A DNA stretch of 64,000 bases. Source: Halosimplex litoreum (GTDB lineage Archaea; Halobacteriota; Halobacteria; Halobacteriales; Haloarculaceae). The stretch is from the NCBI RefSeq assembly GCF_016065055.1, contig NZ_CP065856.1, positions 3,161,836 to 3,225,835 on the forward strand. Reading direction: 5' to 3'. Below, in pieces: positions 1-8,746 of this stretch. The position numbers and the translations under genes were made by a program. The notes under the pieces were generated by a model that was not told where the DNA came from, ran no database searches, and saw only the letters and a program-made list of their open reading frames with translations. The first letter of the stretch is position 1; every line of letters begins with the position of its first letter.

Positions 1-2
1 AC

Positions 3-668
3 GTCGACGCCGACGAGACGTCCGACCTTTCCTGTCCGGGCTGTGGCGAATCGGTCGGTGCCGAGGACAACTTCTGCGCCAACTGCGGCGAGGACGTCTC
101 GACGCTGGAGCCGGGACCGCTGACGACGTGTCCGGCCTGCGAGAGCGAGGTCGACGCGGAGGACAACTTCTGTGCCTCGTGTGGCGAGGACCTCGACGCG
201 TACCGGTCGGGCGGCGACGCGAGTGCCGCCGACGAGGCCGACGACGACGGCGCCGCGTCGGCTGGTGGCGCCGATACCGCGAGCGACGACCGTTCGGTGG
301 AGCGGCCACACGGTGCGGACGCGGACGCAGCGGCGGCGGCCGACGGGGATTCGGCGGCCGAAGGGCCGGAGTCGCTGGTGCTGGTCGTGCGTAACCGCGA
401 AGTTCAAGTGTGGGACGGGGATACGGTCGGTCGAACCGTCCGGAGTATCGTGATGAACACGGGCGGCGACGAGGACGACGCGGTGCGCATCCACCGCGAA
501 CACGTGCGGTTCGTCCGTGAGGACGGGCAGTTCTACCTCGTCGCGCTCGGGCAGAACCCGACGGTCGTCGACGGCGAGTCGCTCGACGAGGGCGAGCGGG
601 CCCCCGTCTCGCCGGGCGACCGGATCGAACTCTCCGGCGTCGCGACGCTGCGCGTCCAGGCCCCCTGA
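3..668 (+). CDS. Double zinc-ribbon protein with C-terminal FHA-like domain (5' truncated)
   Basis: The frame is open from the window edge to a TGA at 666-668, so the N-terminus lies outside. The visible 221 residues begin with two near-identical zinc ribbons (CPGC...CANC at visible residues 11-28 and CPAC...CASC at 43-60). An acidic Ala/Asp/Gly linker follows, then about 100 residues that read like a forkhead-associated fold, with the GRTVRS and HREHVRF strands typical of FHA. FHA domains bind phosphothreonine, but which partner is bound here cannot be told. The downstream membrane protein also ends in a zinc ribbon and may be co-transcribed, 27 nt away. Family assignment is from pattern only. 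Confidence 0.75.
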   Translation, partial: VDADETSDLSCPGCGESVGAEDNFCANCGEDVSTLEPGPLTTCPACESEVDAEDNFCASCGEDLDAYRSGGDASAADEADDDGAASAGGADTASDDRSVERPHGADADAAAAADGDSAAEGPESLVLVVRNREVQVWDGDTVGRTVRSIVMNTGGDEDDAVRIHREHVRFVREDGQFYLVALGQNPTVVDGESLDEGERAPVSPGDRIELSGVATLRVQAP

Positions 669-695
669 CCCCGCGGCTCGGCCCGACGAGCGAGC

Positions 696-1904
696 ATGGA
701 TACCAGAGACACGCGCCGTGAACTCGGCAGGTCCGTCCGCCTTCTCGCAGACGAGGAGCGGTGGCTGTTCCTCGGACTCCTCGCCGGGGCCGCGGGCTAC
801 CTCATCTGGCTGGCCGGGACCGGCGTCGCCGTCTCGCAGATCGCCGACCTCGCTGTCGGCGCCTACACCGTCGACCCCTGGTCGACCGAAGCCGCGGGGC
901 TCGCGGTGACGTTCGCCGTCCTCTGGGTGCTCGTCCCGTCGGCCGTCGCCGTCCGCTACGTCGTCGGCAAGCTCACGAACCTGCGGGGGAACGTCGAGCA
1001 GTGTTACCGCTTCGACCGGCCGCTGGTGGCGCTGGTCCCGCCGCTCGTTCTGCTGGGCGTCGCCGTCGCGGTCGGCGCGGCCCGCGGCGTCGCCACGTGG
1101 GACGTGCTCGCGCTGCTGGCGGTCGCGAACACGCTCCTGCTCGTCCGGACCGTCGCCTACGGCTACCGGGTGTACTCCTTCTCGGTGCCGCGCTTGCTTC
1201 AGGCGCTCGTGTTCGCCTCCGCCGTCGTCGCGACGACCGCGACCGTCTCGCGGGCCGCATCGCTGGGCGGCCAGACCGCGCTGGTCGAGGCGGCAACGGT
1301 GCGATACGGCGTGAGCGACGTAGTGTTCGGCGAGGTGAGCCGTGCCGGATTCACGGCGCCGCTGCTCCCGCTCGCCGCGGTCGCGGCGCCGGCCACGCTC
1401 GCGCTCGCGTACGTCTGGCTCCAGTTGTTCGCCAGCCTGCTCGTCCGGATCAGACGGCCGAACGTGCCCCGTTCGGCGATCCGCGCCGGCCAGCGCTACC
1501 CGCAGGTCGTCCAGCCCGGCACGAGCGACCGCCTCGCGATGGGCACGGCCTCCGGGGGTGGCTCCGGGAGCGAATCCGGCGGCGCGTCGTCCGGCGGGGG
1601 ATCGCGATCGACCGACGCCGCCGACGCGTCGTCCGGCGGCTCGTCCGCCGATACCGCGTCGACGGCCGACGATCCGACGAGCGACGCGTCCGGGTCGGCC
1701 GACTCGAGCGGGGACTCCGTCGAGCCCGCGGGGCAGACGCGCGTGTTCTCACCGCCGGAGGACGCCGAAGCCCCCGGTGCCGACGCCGGGAGCGGCGGAA
1801 CGGCGGTGAAAAACGAGTTCTGCCCCATCTGCGGGGAGACCTACGCCGCCGAACCCGACCGCACGAACTGCCCGAACTGCAACGCCGTCCTCGACCGGGA
1901 CTGA
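696..1904 (+). CDS. Polytopic membrane protein with C-terminal zinc ribbon
   Basis: A 402-residue protein. Several hydrophobic stretches fill residues 25-245 (roughly six membrane spans). A long Ser/Gly/Asp-rich disordered region covers about 265-370, and the tail carries a zinc ribbon with cysteines at 376, 379, 392 and 395 (CPIC...CPNC). The ATG follows the preceding zinc-ribbon/FHA gene by 27 nt, so the two probably form a transcription unit. Similar zinc-ribbon membrane proteins are common in haloarchaea, but no function is known to me. The acidic, serine-rich linker is normal haloarchaeal composition, not a sign of transfer. Confidence 0.8.
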   Translation: MDTRDTRRELGRSVRLLADEERWLFLGLLAGAAGYLIWLAGTGVAVSQIADLAVGAYTVDPWSTEAAGLAVTFAVLWVLVPSAVAVRYVVGKLTNLRGNVEQCYRFDRPLVALVPPLVLLGVAVAVGAARGVATWDVLALLAVANTLLLVRTVAYGYRVYSFSVPRLLQALVFASAVVATTATVSRAASLGGQTALVEAATVRYGVSDVVFGEVSRAGFTAPLLPLAAVAAPATLALAYVWLQLFASLLVRIRRPNVPRSAIRAGQRYPQVVQPGTSDRLAMGTASGGGSGSESGGASSGGGSRSTDAADASSGGSSADTASTADDPTSDASGSADSSGDSVEPAGQTRVFSPPEDAEAPGADAGSGGTAVKNEFCPICGETYAAEPDRTNCPNCNAVLDRD

Positions 1905-1950
1905 CCCAGTCGCGCGTCGGCTCCCGCGCCGTCGTCGTCCGGTCGACCGC

Positions 1951-2820
1951 TCACTCGTAGGTGAGGGTCGTGCCGCCGTCGAACAGCAGGTCGCCGCCGT
2001 TGAGGTGGCTTCCGTGAGCCGTGAAGCCGAAGACGAAGAGGTTCGCCACGTCGACGGGGTCCATGAGCTCAGAGACGCGGGACTGGCCGAGCATCACGTC
2101 GTCGATCACCTCGTCGACCGAGATGCCGCGCTGGTCGGCCGTGTCGGGGATCTGGTCGGTCACCAGCGGCGTCTTCACGTAGCCCGTCGAGACGGAGAAG
2201 GCGCGCAGGCCGTCGCCGCCCTCCGCCGCGATGGACTGGGTGAGTCCGCGAAGTCCGAACTTCGAGACGTTGTACCCCACCTTGTCGGCGGTGACGTAGC
2301 GGCCGTGGACCGAGGCCATGTTGCCGACGACGCCCGCCCCGTCGTCCGTCTCGCGAATCCGGCCGACGACGAGCTTCGAGAGGTAGAGCGGCGCCCGGAG
2401 CATCACGTCGTGCATCTCGTCGTAGCGGTCTATCGGGAACTCCTCGATGGCGTCGATGTGCTGTAGTCCCGCGATATTGGCGAGATAGCGGACCGCCCCG
2501 AGCTCGGCCGCTTCGTCGACGATCCGCTCGATATCGTCGTCGTCGGTCAGGTCGGCGACGATCGACTCGACGCGCCCGGCGACGCCGAGCCGGTCGGCCT
2601 CCTCGCCCGTCCCGGCGAGGCCGCCCTCGTCCACGTCGGTCGCGGCGACGGTGAGTCCGTTGGCGGCCAGCGCGAGCGCCGTCGCTCGGCCGATACCCGA
2701 CCCGGCGCCGGTCACGACGGCGACGTTCCCAGCTGCGAACCGGTCGTCGTCGACGAACAGCAGGTCGTCGTCGGTGATCGGGCCGACCGCGAGCCGGTCG
2801 TGCGTGTCGTTCGTTGCCAT
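1951..2820 (-). CDS. SDR-family NAD(P)-dependent dehydrogenase (3-hydroxybutyrate dehydrogenase-like)
   Basis: A 289-residue classical short-chain dehydrogenase. It has the cofactor motif TGAGSGIGRA after an N-terminal extension of about 30 residues, and the active-site YNVSK with a preceding Met-Ala-Ser-Val-His segment. Length and layout fit the 3-hydroxybutyrate dehydrogenase/3-oxoacyl reductase group. The ATG at 2820 was chosen because the family alignment begins just downstream and the upstream in-frame sequence is compositionally unlike a protein. It lies 79 nt behind the acyl-CoA synthetase on the same strand, which suggests linked metabolism of a short-chain acyl or hydroxyacyl compound. 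The exact substrate is not visible. Confidence 0.85.
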   Translation of the reverse strand: MATNDTHDRLAVGPITDDDLLFVDDDRFAAGNVAVVTGAGSGIGRATALALAANGLTVAATDVDEGGLAGTGEEADRLGVAGRVESIVADLTDDDDIERIVDEAAELGAVRYLANIAGLQHIDAIEEFPIDRYDEMHDVMLRAPLYLSKLVVGRIRETDDGAGVVGNMASVHGRYVTADKVGYNVSKFGLRGLTQSIAAEGGDGLRAFSVSTGYVKTPLVTDQIPDTADQRGISVDEVIDDVMLGQSRVSELMDPVDVANLFVFGFTAHGSHLNGGDLLFDGGTTLTYE

Positions 2821-2899
2821 GTGTCTCGAAACGTCCGGACCCGCGGAAAAGGGGTGGGTTGATATGTTCACCCAGACCGACCCACGACCGGTTCGACTC

Positions 2900-4963
2900 C
2901 TATCGTGCGTCGGCGACCTCGTCGAGTACCTCGGGGTTCTCGACGGAGGACAGGTCGCCGGGGTCGTCGCCGGTGTAGGTCCCTCGCACTGCGCGGCGGA
3001 CGATCTTCCCGCTCTGGGTCTTGGGGAACTCGTCGACGAACAGCACCTCGCGCGGACGGAACGGCTTTCCCAGCTTCGACCCGACGAGCTCACGGACCTC
3101 GGCGCGCAGTTCGTCGGACTCCGCGACGCCGTCCTCGACGACGACGTAGAGGACGACCGCCGTCCCGGTGGTGTCGTCGGGGACGCCGACGGCCGCGGCC
3201 CGGTTGACGGCCTCGTGTTCGATGGCGGCGCCCTCGACCTCCGCCGGGCCGACCTTCCGCCCGGCGACGTTCAGCGCGTCGTCGGCCCGGCCGTGGAGGA
3301 ACCAGAAGCCGTCTCCGTCCTTCTGAGCCCAGTCGCCGTGGTCCCACAGGTCCGGCCAGGTCGACCAGTACTCCTCGAGATAGCGCTCGTCACCCGACCA
3401 CAGCGACTTCGTCATCGACGGACAGGAGTCGCGGGCGACGAGATACCCGCGATCGCCCGTCTCGGCGATACTCTGGCCGTGCTCGTCGACGATGTCGACG
3501 TCCATCCCGAGACCTGGGCCACCGAGCGTGCAGGGTTTCAGGTCCTGGACGGGCATGGGCATGAGGAAACAGCCGCAGATCTCCGTGCCGCCGGAGATAT
3601 TGACGATCGGTGCCTCGCCGCCGCCGACGTGCTCGTAGAACCACAGCCAGGACTCGGGGTCCCACGGCTCGCCGGTCGAGCCGAGGACGCGCAGGCTGGA
3701 GAGGTCGTGGCCCTCCGGCCACTCGTCCCCGTGCTCGCGCAGCGCGCGGATCGCCGTCGGCGAGATGCCAAACTGGGTGATGTCGTGGCGGTCGATCATC
3801 GCCCAGTAGCGGTCGGGTTCGGGGTAGTCCGGCGCGCCCTCGTACACGAAGACGGTGTTGCCGAAGTGGTGGTTGCCGACCAGCGTCCACGGACCCATCA
3901 TCCAGCCGATGTCGGACACCCAGAAAAAGCGGTCGGCCGGTTTCAGGTCGAACCCGAAGTGCAGTTCCTTGGCGCACTGGACGTTCACGCCCGCGTGTGT
4001 GTGGACGATCCCCTTCGGCTCGCCGGTGGTCCCCGACGAGTACAGCAGCATCGACTCCCGGCTCGCGTCGAGCTCGCGCGTCTCGAACTCGTCGCTCCGG
4101 GTCCCGACCGCGTCGGTCCACCAGCGGTCGCGGCCCTCGGTCCAGGGGACGTCGTGGTGGCTCCCGGCCGCGGACTCGCGTTCGGCGCCGCCGCCGGCGC
4201 GGGTTCCCAGCCGGTCGTAGACGACGACGTCTTCGACGTGGCCGGCCGCCGCGACGGCCTCGTCGGCGGTGGGCTTCAGGCGCACCTCGCTGCCGCGGCG
4301 GTAGAAGCCGTCGCCGGTGAACAGCACCGACGGCTCGGCGTCGTCGATGCGGGTCGCCGTCGCGTCGACGCCGAACCCCGAGAAGATCGGGACGGCGATC
4401 GCCCCGACCTTGAAACAGCCGTAGAGGATCGAGACGACCTCGGGGACCATCGGCATGTACAGTCCGACGGTGTCGCCGACGCCGACACCGCGCGCGTCGA
4501 GGTAGTTCGCCACCCGGTTCGACTGACGGTGGAGCTCGTGGAAGGTGAGCTCCCGGATCTCGGTGGCCTCGCCGTCGGGCCCGACGGGCTCGCCTTCCCA
4601 GATGCAGGCTACCTCGTTCCGGGTCTCCACGTCCCGGGCCGCGTGCCGGTCGAGGGTGTTGTGAGCGATATTGGTCGTCCCACCGGGGTACCAGTCCGTG
4701 AACTGGGGGCCGTCGCTATCGTCGCGTACCCGGTCGTAGGGCTCGAAGAAGTCCACGTCGAGGTAGTCGGTCATCGTGTCCCAGAACCAGTCGACGCCCG
4801 AGGCGGGCTCGCCGGGGTCGGCCTCCGTCGTCCGGGCGATCAGCTCCTCGTAGTCGCCGATGTCGTAGGTCTGCATGAACTCCCAGACGTTGGTCGACTC
4901 GACGAACTCCCGGCTCGGCCGGTGGACCACCTCGTCGATATCTCCGAGTGAGTCGGACGCCAT
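2900..4963 (-). CDS. AMP-forming acyl-CoA synthetase (acetyl-CoA synthetase-like)
   Basis: A 687-residue ANL-superfamily enzyme that activates a carboxylic acid to acyl-adenylate and then the CoA thioester. The P-loop-like AMP motif YSSGTTGEPKG lies near mid-protein. A GGTEICG segment follows, then the hinge region, and the C-terminal QSGKIVRR carries the catalytic lysine. The N-terminus resembles acetyl/propionyl-CoA synthetases (FWDTMTDYLDVDFFEPYD). The start at 4963 was chosen over an upstream in-frame ATG because the extra 71 residues look like translated non-coding DNA and would run into the divergent acetyltransferase promoter. Acyl specificity cannot be read from the sequence. Confidence 0.88.
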   Translation of the reverse strand: MASDSLGDIDEVVHRPSREFVESTNVWEFMQTYDIGDYEELIARTTEADPGEPASGVDWFWDTMTDYLDVDFFEPYDRVRDDSDGPQFTDWYPGGTTNIAHNTLDRHAARDVETRNEVACIWEGEPVGPDGEATEIRELTFHELHRQSNRVANYLDARGVGVGDTVGLYMPMVPEVVSILYGCFKVGAIAVPIFSGFGVDATATRIDDAEPSVLFTGDGFYRRGSEVRLKPTADEAVAAAGHVEDVVVYDRLGTRAGGGAERESAAGSHHDVPWTEGRDRWWTDAVGTRSDEFETRELDASRESMLLYSSGTTGEPKGIVHTHAGVNVQCAKELHFGFDLKPADRFFWVSDIGWMMGPWTLVGNHHFGNTVFVYEGAPDYPEPDRYWAMIDRHDITQFGISPTAIRALREHGDEWPEGHDLSSLRVLGSTGEPWDPESWLWFYEHVGGGEAPIVNISGGTEICGCFLMPMPVQDLKPCTLGGPGLGMDVDIVDEHGQSIAETGDRGYLVARDSCPSMTKSLWSGDERYLEEYWSTWPDLWDHGDWAQKDGDGFWFLHGRADDALNVAGRKVGPAEVEGAAIEHEAVNRAAAVGVPDDTTGTAVVLYVVVEDGVAESDELRAEVRELVGSKLGKPFRPREVLFVDEFPKTQSGKIVRRAVRGTYTGDDPGDLSSVENPEVLDEVADAR

Positions 4964-5125
4964 ACCGGGAGTTCGCCCGGCGAACCCAAAGTAGTTGCCC
5001 GGTCGATCGTGAACGACCGTCGACGACCGGCCCCGTCGAGTCCCGTCGAGCACCGTCGGGTCACCGTGATACGACGTCCCCGATCGCCCGCAACTTCTTT
5101 TCGCGTGGCCGTCCGAGAGTACGGT

Positions 5126-5707
5126 ATGTACGTTCGGGACGCCAAGAACCGCGACGAGGCCTGGCTGCTGGACCACATCGAGGCGATGGGGTTAGACGAG
5201 ACAGCGTTCCGTTCGCGCGACTACGTGATCGCCGTCGACGAGGTGGACAACGTCAAGGCCGGCTTCGGCCGCTACCGCGTCCACAAGACCGACGACGGCG
5301 AGGTGTGCGAACTGACGAGTATCGGCGTCCTCGACGGCTGGCGCGGGCAGGGCGTCGGCGCGCACGTCGTCGAGCGACTCGTCCGTACGGCCGCCGACGA
5401 GGGGTTCGAAGTCGTCTACTCGCTGACCGACGAGCCCGACTACCTCGCGCAGTTCGGCTTCGACGCAATCGAAGAGTCCCGGCTCCCCGAGCGCCTCCGC
5501 GAGCGCCTCGGCGAGAAACGCGAGGGCGTCGCGCCCGAGGCGATCCCGATGCGGATCGACCCCGAACGATTCCACGTGCCCGACCGCCTCCGGGAGGCGT
5601 TCAAGGGCGCAGCGGCCGCTCCGGACGACGAGGAACCCGAGGAGGGGCCCGAGGACTTCGGTATCGACCCCGACGAGGCGACCTACAAGTACGACACCGG
5701 TCGGTGA
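5126..5707 (+). CDS. GNAT-family N-acetyltransferase
   Basis: A 193-residue protein. The acetyl-CoA binding signature is present as GWRGQGVGAHVVERL around residues 75-88, preceded by the beta-strand segment ELTSIGVLDG. This matches GCN5-related acetyltransferases; the acceptor is unknown. The tail after about residue 150 is acidic and probably specific to haloarchaea. The ATG at 5126 is preferred over an upstream start at 5009 because the upstream stretch is Arg/Pro-rich and overlaps the divergent promoter region. It is transcribed divergently from the acyl-CoA synthetase. Confidence 0.85.
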   Translation: MYVRDAKNRDEAWLLDHIEAMGLDETAFRSRDYVIAVDEVDNVKAGFGRYRVHKTDDGEVCELTSIGVLDGWRGQGVGAHVVERLVRTAADEGFEVVYSLTDEPDYLAQFGFDAIEESRLPERLRERLGEKREGVAPEAIPMRIDPERFHVPDRLREAFKGAAAAPDDEEPEEGPEDFGIDPDEATYKYDTGR

Positions 5708-5813
5708 CCGCGCCGCTACCGGAGAGCCTCGCGAGGCCGGGGCGGCGTTCCACCGGCTCCCGCGGCGGGAACGGAAGTTTAAAGATTGTCTCAGGGCCAG
5801 TTTCGAGACAAGA

Positions 5814-6101
5814 ATGCTCCCGATCCCGCTCCAGCTGGTCGACGGGTTCCTGCTGAAGGTGAACTTCGGCGACGCGCTCATCGTCGGGTTCGTCCTGGGA
5901 CTGTTCGCCGTGGCGACCCAGCGCTCGCGGAAACTGCTGACGCTGCACCTCATCGCGTTCGGCGCCCTGTTCCTCCTGAGCCCCGCGAGTATGTACACAC
6001 CACAGGAGTTGAGCCTCCTCAACAGCATCATCCAGTACAAGATAATCGGCCTCGTCCTGTTGGTCGTCTCTCCCGTCCTCTACACGACCGCACAGAAGTA
6101 G
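5814..6101 (+). CDS. Small membrane protein, three predicted spans
   Basis: A 95-residue hydrophobic protein with membrane segments at about 20-35, 42-60 and 73-91 and no soluble domain. A TATA-like TTTAAAG at 5778-5784 places a transcript start a few bases before the ATG, which supports this start. I recognise it only as the kind of short conserved membrane protein common in haloarchaea. No motif suggests a transported substrate. The next gene runs in the opposite direction, so it is a single-gene unit. Confidence 0.7.
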   Translation: MLPIPLQLVDGFLLKVNFGDALIVGFVLGLFAVATQRSRKLLTLHLIAFGALFLLSPASMYTPQELSLLNSIIQYKIIGLVLLVVSPVLYTTAQK

Positions 6102-6165
6102 CCGTCTCGCTCGTTCCCACCGATTCTCTACGCGCACCGTGCCACACCGTCGAGCCGCGACGCCG

Positions 6166-7020
6166 TCACTCGATCTTGCCGAGCGCGGCGAAGAAGTCCA
6201 GCGGCGGCCCGGCGATCCGCACCGGTCGCGCCGCGCGTTCCAGGGTCACCTGCGCGGGGACGCCCAGTTCCTGCCGTGCGCGGCCGTCGCTGACGACGAA
6301 CCCGCCGTCGGCGTCGTCGATCCGGACGGTAACCGTGCTGTCGGCGTCGACCGCCAGCGGCGGCATCGACTCCTCGCCGGACATCTCGGTGAGTACGAGC
6401 GTCGACACCCCCGGGTGGACCAGCGGACCGCCCTCGCTGAGGTTGTAGGCGGTCGAACCGGTCGGCGTCGCCACGAGCACGCCGTCGGCGTGCCCGCTCG
6501 TGTACAGCGACCCGTCGACGCGCACCTCGACGGCCGCGCCGCCGCCGTGGCCCCGCCGTGGACCCTGCACGACCACCTCGTTGAGCGCCGGCGGCAGCGA
6601 CCAGCCGTCGCCGCTAGCCTCGACCCGCGGCATATCGCGGGTCTCGATGGCGCCGTGAGTCTGGTACTGTTCGACTTCGTCGGCGACGGCGTCGACGGCC
6701 TCTTCGGGCGGGACGGCGTTGAGAAAGCCCACCTCGCCGAGGTTGACACCCATGATCGGCGTCGCCCCGGCGGCGCGGGCGGCGAACAGGAACGTGCCGT
6801 CGCCGCCGATGCTCACCACCAGGTCGCAGTCGGCCAGCTCGTCGACCGGGACGCCCAGCTCCGCCGGATCGGGGTGGCCGCTCGGCCAGGCGGCGGGCTC
6901 GTCGGCGGACTCCTCGTCGACGGCGACGGCCACGCCCATCCCGGCCAGCCGTTCGTAGAGGTCCGCGACGATCCCAGCGGCGCGGCGGTTACCGCGCTGG
7001 CCCACGATTCCGACTCGCAT
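6166..7020 (-). CDS. nadK: NAD kinase
   Basis: A 284-residue ATP-NAD kinase that phosphorylates NAD to NADP in the cytoplasm. The diagnostic GGDGT motif (SIGGDGTFL) is near residue 78. The second family motif, PTGSTAYNLSEGGPL, sits around residue 180, followed by the conserved beta-rich C-terminal half. Length is typical of archaeal NadK. The start MRVGIVGQRG begins directly with the first beta strand, which makes the upstream in-frame extension unlikely. It is a single leftward gene between two rightward units. Confidence 0.93.
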   Translation of the reverse strand: MRVGIVGQRGNRRAAGIVADLYERLAGMGVAVAVDEESADEPAAWPSGHPDPAELGVPVDELADCDLVVSIGGDGTFLFAARAAGATPIMGVNLGEVGFLNAVPPEEAVDAVADEVEQYQTHGAIETRDMPRVEASGDGWSLPPALNEVVVQGPRRGHGGGAAVEVRVDGSLYTSGHADGVLVATPTGSTAYNLSEGGPLVHPGVSTLVLTEMSGEESMPPLAVDADSTVTVRIDDADGGFVVSDGRARQELGVPAQVTLERAARPVRIAGPPLDFFAALGKIE

Positions 7021-7122
7021 TGGCCTCCGATTCGCGTTCCTCCGCAATAAACGACCCCTTCGGCGTCCGCCGGCCGCGGTGTGGTCGGCCGCTCGAATCA
7101 ACTCCGATAGCTGGCGGGCAAG

Positions 7123-7129
7123 TTTAATA
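7123..7129 (+). promoter_or_regulatory. TATA box for the KaiC-like gene
   Basis: TTTAATA is centred 27 nt before the ATG at 7153, the usual archaeal distance to the transcript start. The transcript would therefore begin at that ATG. The start codon of the long KaiC-like gene lies 32 nt further on. Confidence 0.55.
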
Positions 7130-7152
7130 CCGGACCAGACTCATCTCCGCCC

Positions 7153-7188
7153 ATGAGTACCCCGGAGTCCGGGGAGGCGAACGGATGA
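7153..7188 (+). CDS. Leaderless 11-residue micro-ORF coupled to the KaiC-like gene
   Basis: ATG at 7153 opens an 11-codon frame (MSTPESGEANG) ending in TGA at 7186-7188, which overlaps the ATG of the next gene as ATGA. A TATA box 27 nt upstream puts the transcript start at or next to this ATG. The micro-ORF contains GGAGG (7173-7177), a strong Shine-Dalgarno site 7 nt before the downstream ATG. Translation of the short frame could deliver ribosomes to the main gene. Whether the peptide is made or has a role of its own is unknown. Confidence 0.4.
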   Translation: MSTPESGEANG

Positions 7189-8336
7189 GCGACGACGCGG
7201 ACGACGACTGGTTCGAGGACGCCCTCGGTGACGAAGAGTCGGAAGCGTCGACCGCGGCCGACGACGGCTCCGAAGCGACGGCTGAGGACGCGTTCGACGA
7301 CGCCGAGACCGACGCGCAGTTCGACGAGTCCGACGACAGCGAGCCTTTCGGCGGCGAGAGCGGGGTCGCCGATTCCGGCGGCCCAGGCGCATTCGACGAT
7401 TCGAGTGGGGCCGACGCGTTCGGCGGCGCCGACGACGACGGGTTCGCCGATACCGGCGGGGACAGCCCGTTCGGCGACGTGGGGACCGACGAGGACAACG
7501 CGTTCGGCGACAGCGGTAGCGGCGACGCGTTCGGCGGTGACACCGACGACGGGCTCTTCGACGACGACTTCGCGGACGCCATGGGCGGTGTCGGCGGCGG
7601 CGACGCCGACTTCGAGGACGAGGACTTCGAGTCGAACATTCCCCGACTCGACCTCGGTATCGAGGGCCTCGACAACATGGTTCAGGGCGGCATCCCGCTC
7701 CGTCACCTCATCGTCATCGTCGGCGGCGCCGGTACCGGCAAGACGACCTTCGGCCTCCAGTTCCTCCAGCACGGCCTGGAGAAGGAGGACACCGACCGCG
7801 GCGTCTTCATCACTCTCGAACAGACCTACGAGGACATCATGGCCACCGCCGAGGAACGGGGCTGGGAGTTCGAGCGCCACGAGGCGGAGGGTAACCTCGC
7901 AGTCATCGATCTGGACCCCGTGGAGATGGCCAACAGCCTCGACAACATCCGCGGCGAGCTCCCCGAACTCATCGAGGACTTCGACGCCGACCGGTTCGTC
8001 CTAGACTCCGTCTCGCTGCTGGAGATGATGTACGACGACGTCTCTAGCCGCCGCACCGAGGTGTTCGACTTCACCCAGAGTCTCAAGGAGGCCGGCGTCA
8101 CCACCGTCCTCACCAGCGAGGCCAACGAGGACAACCCCTACGCCTCCCGCCACGGCATCATCGAGTACCTCACCGACGCCGTCCTCCTCCTGCGGTACGT
8201 CCGCTCGGAGACCCAGGAGACCAGGCTGGCCGTCGAAATACAGAAGATACGCAACGCCAACCACTCCCGGGAGACCAAACCCTACGAGATCACGATGGAC
8301 GGCATCTCGGTGTACGAGCAGGCCAATATTTTCTAA
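7185..8336 (+). CDS. KaiC/RadA-superfamily ATPase with long acidic N-terminal region
   Basis: A 383-residue protein. Residues 1 to about 140 are very acidic, Gly/Asp/Phe-rich and repetitive (recurring AFGG/AFGD blocks), and probably disordered. Residues 150-383 form a RecA-like ATPase of the KaiC/RAD55 type, with Walker A GGAGTGKTTFG near 180 and Walker B RFVLDSVS near 267. Only one ATPase domain is present, unlike bacterial KaiC, and there is no kaiA or kaiB nearby, so a clock role is not implied. Single-domain relatives occur in haloarchaeal signalling regions. A consensus ribosome site inside the micro-ORF supports the 7185 start. Confidence 0.8.
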   Translation: MSDDADDDWFEDALGDEESEASTAADDGSEATAEDAFDDAETDAQFDESDDSEPFGGESGVADSGGPGAFDDSSGADAFGGADDDGFADTGGDSPFGDVGTDEDNAFGDSGSGDAFGGDTDDGLFDDDFADAMGGVGGGDADFEDEDFESNIPRLDLGIEGLDNMVQGGIPLRHLIVIVGGAGTGKTTFGLQFLQHGLEKEDTDRGVFITLEQTYEDIMATAEERGWEFERHEAEGNLAVIDLDPVEMANSLDNIRGELPELIEDFDADRFVLDSVSLLEMMYDDVSSRRTEVFDFTQSLKEAGVTTVLTSEANEDNPYASRHGIIEYLTDAVLLLRYVRSETQETRLAVEIQKIRNANHSRETKPYEITMDGISVYEQANIF

Positions 8337-8466
8337 CCATCTTTTTCGCCGGGGGGTCGCCACAGGCGACCCCCCCGGCCAAAAACATGGGTGAAAAAGG
8401 CCGGTCGCTCACTACGTTCGCGACCGGTGAAACGCCTCGCTTCGCTCGGCGCATGCTCAGTACAGG
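8337..8466 (+). repeat. Multi-hairpin intergenic element, copy A
   Basis: It begins one base after the KaiC-like stop codon. In order it holds CCATCTTTTTC, a strong hairpin (CGGGGGGTCGCC / GGCGACCCCCCCG), AAACATGGGTGA, a second hairpin (CCGGTCGC / GCGACCGG), then GTGAAACGC and GCATGCTCAGT flanking a third stem. The same blocks in the same order occur at 52893-53087, also directly after a stop codon. It could act as a terminator or mRNA 3'-end structure, or be a mobile palindromic element. Confidence 0.6.
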
Positions 8467-8746
8467 TGATGGAGTGAGCGGTCGGCGGTTGCGGTGGCGC
8501 GTGCTGTCGGGCGTGTCCGCCTCTTGGCGGACCGCTCGAAACAGCCGCGCGAGGGATGAGCACCGCACGCCGCAGGCGCGCGGAGCGCAATCGGCTGGGG
8601 AGGTGTGTGGCTGTCTACGGTGCTGTGCGGAGCGGTTGGGGCCCCTGGCGGATTGAAAGGGCGAGGCGCGCTCGCGCCCTGAGTCGCCTGAGCGGGCACT
8701 ATCCGCGCGGGTGGTGCGGAGAGCGCGGATATCCCGCTCAGCGACC
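8467..8746. other. Intergenic stretch without a recognisable gene
   Basis: About 280 bases between the hairpin element and the 57-bp array. It is GC-rich, and the open frames crossing it on both strands have Arg/Ala-rich composition unlike haloarchaeal proteins. I see no RNA gene, TATA box or ribosome site here. Confidence 0.5.

Noticed and set aside
7185-8336. Circadian clock KaiC
   Set aside because: Only one ATPase domain is present, with no KaiA or KaiB nearby. KaiC-like single-domain proteins are common in haloarchaea.
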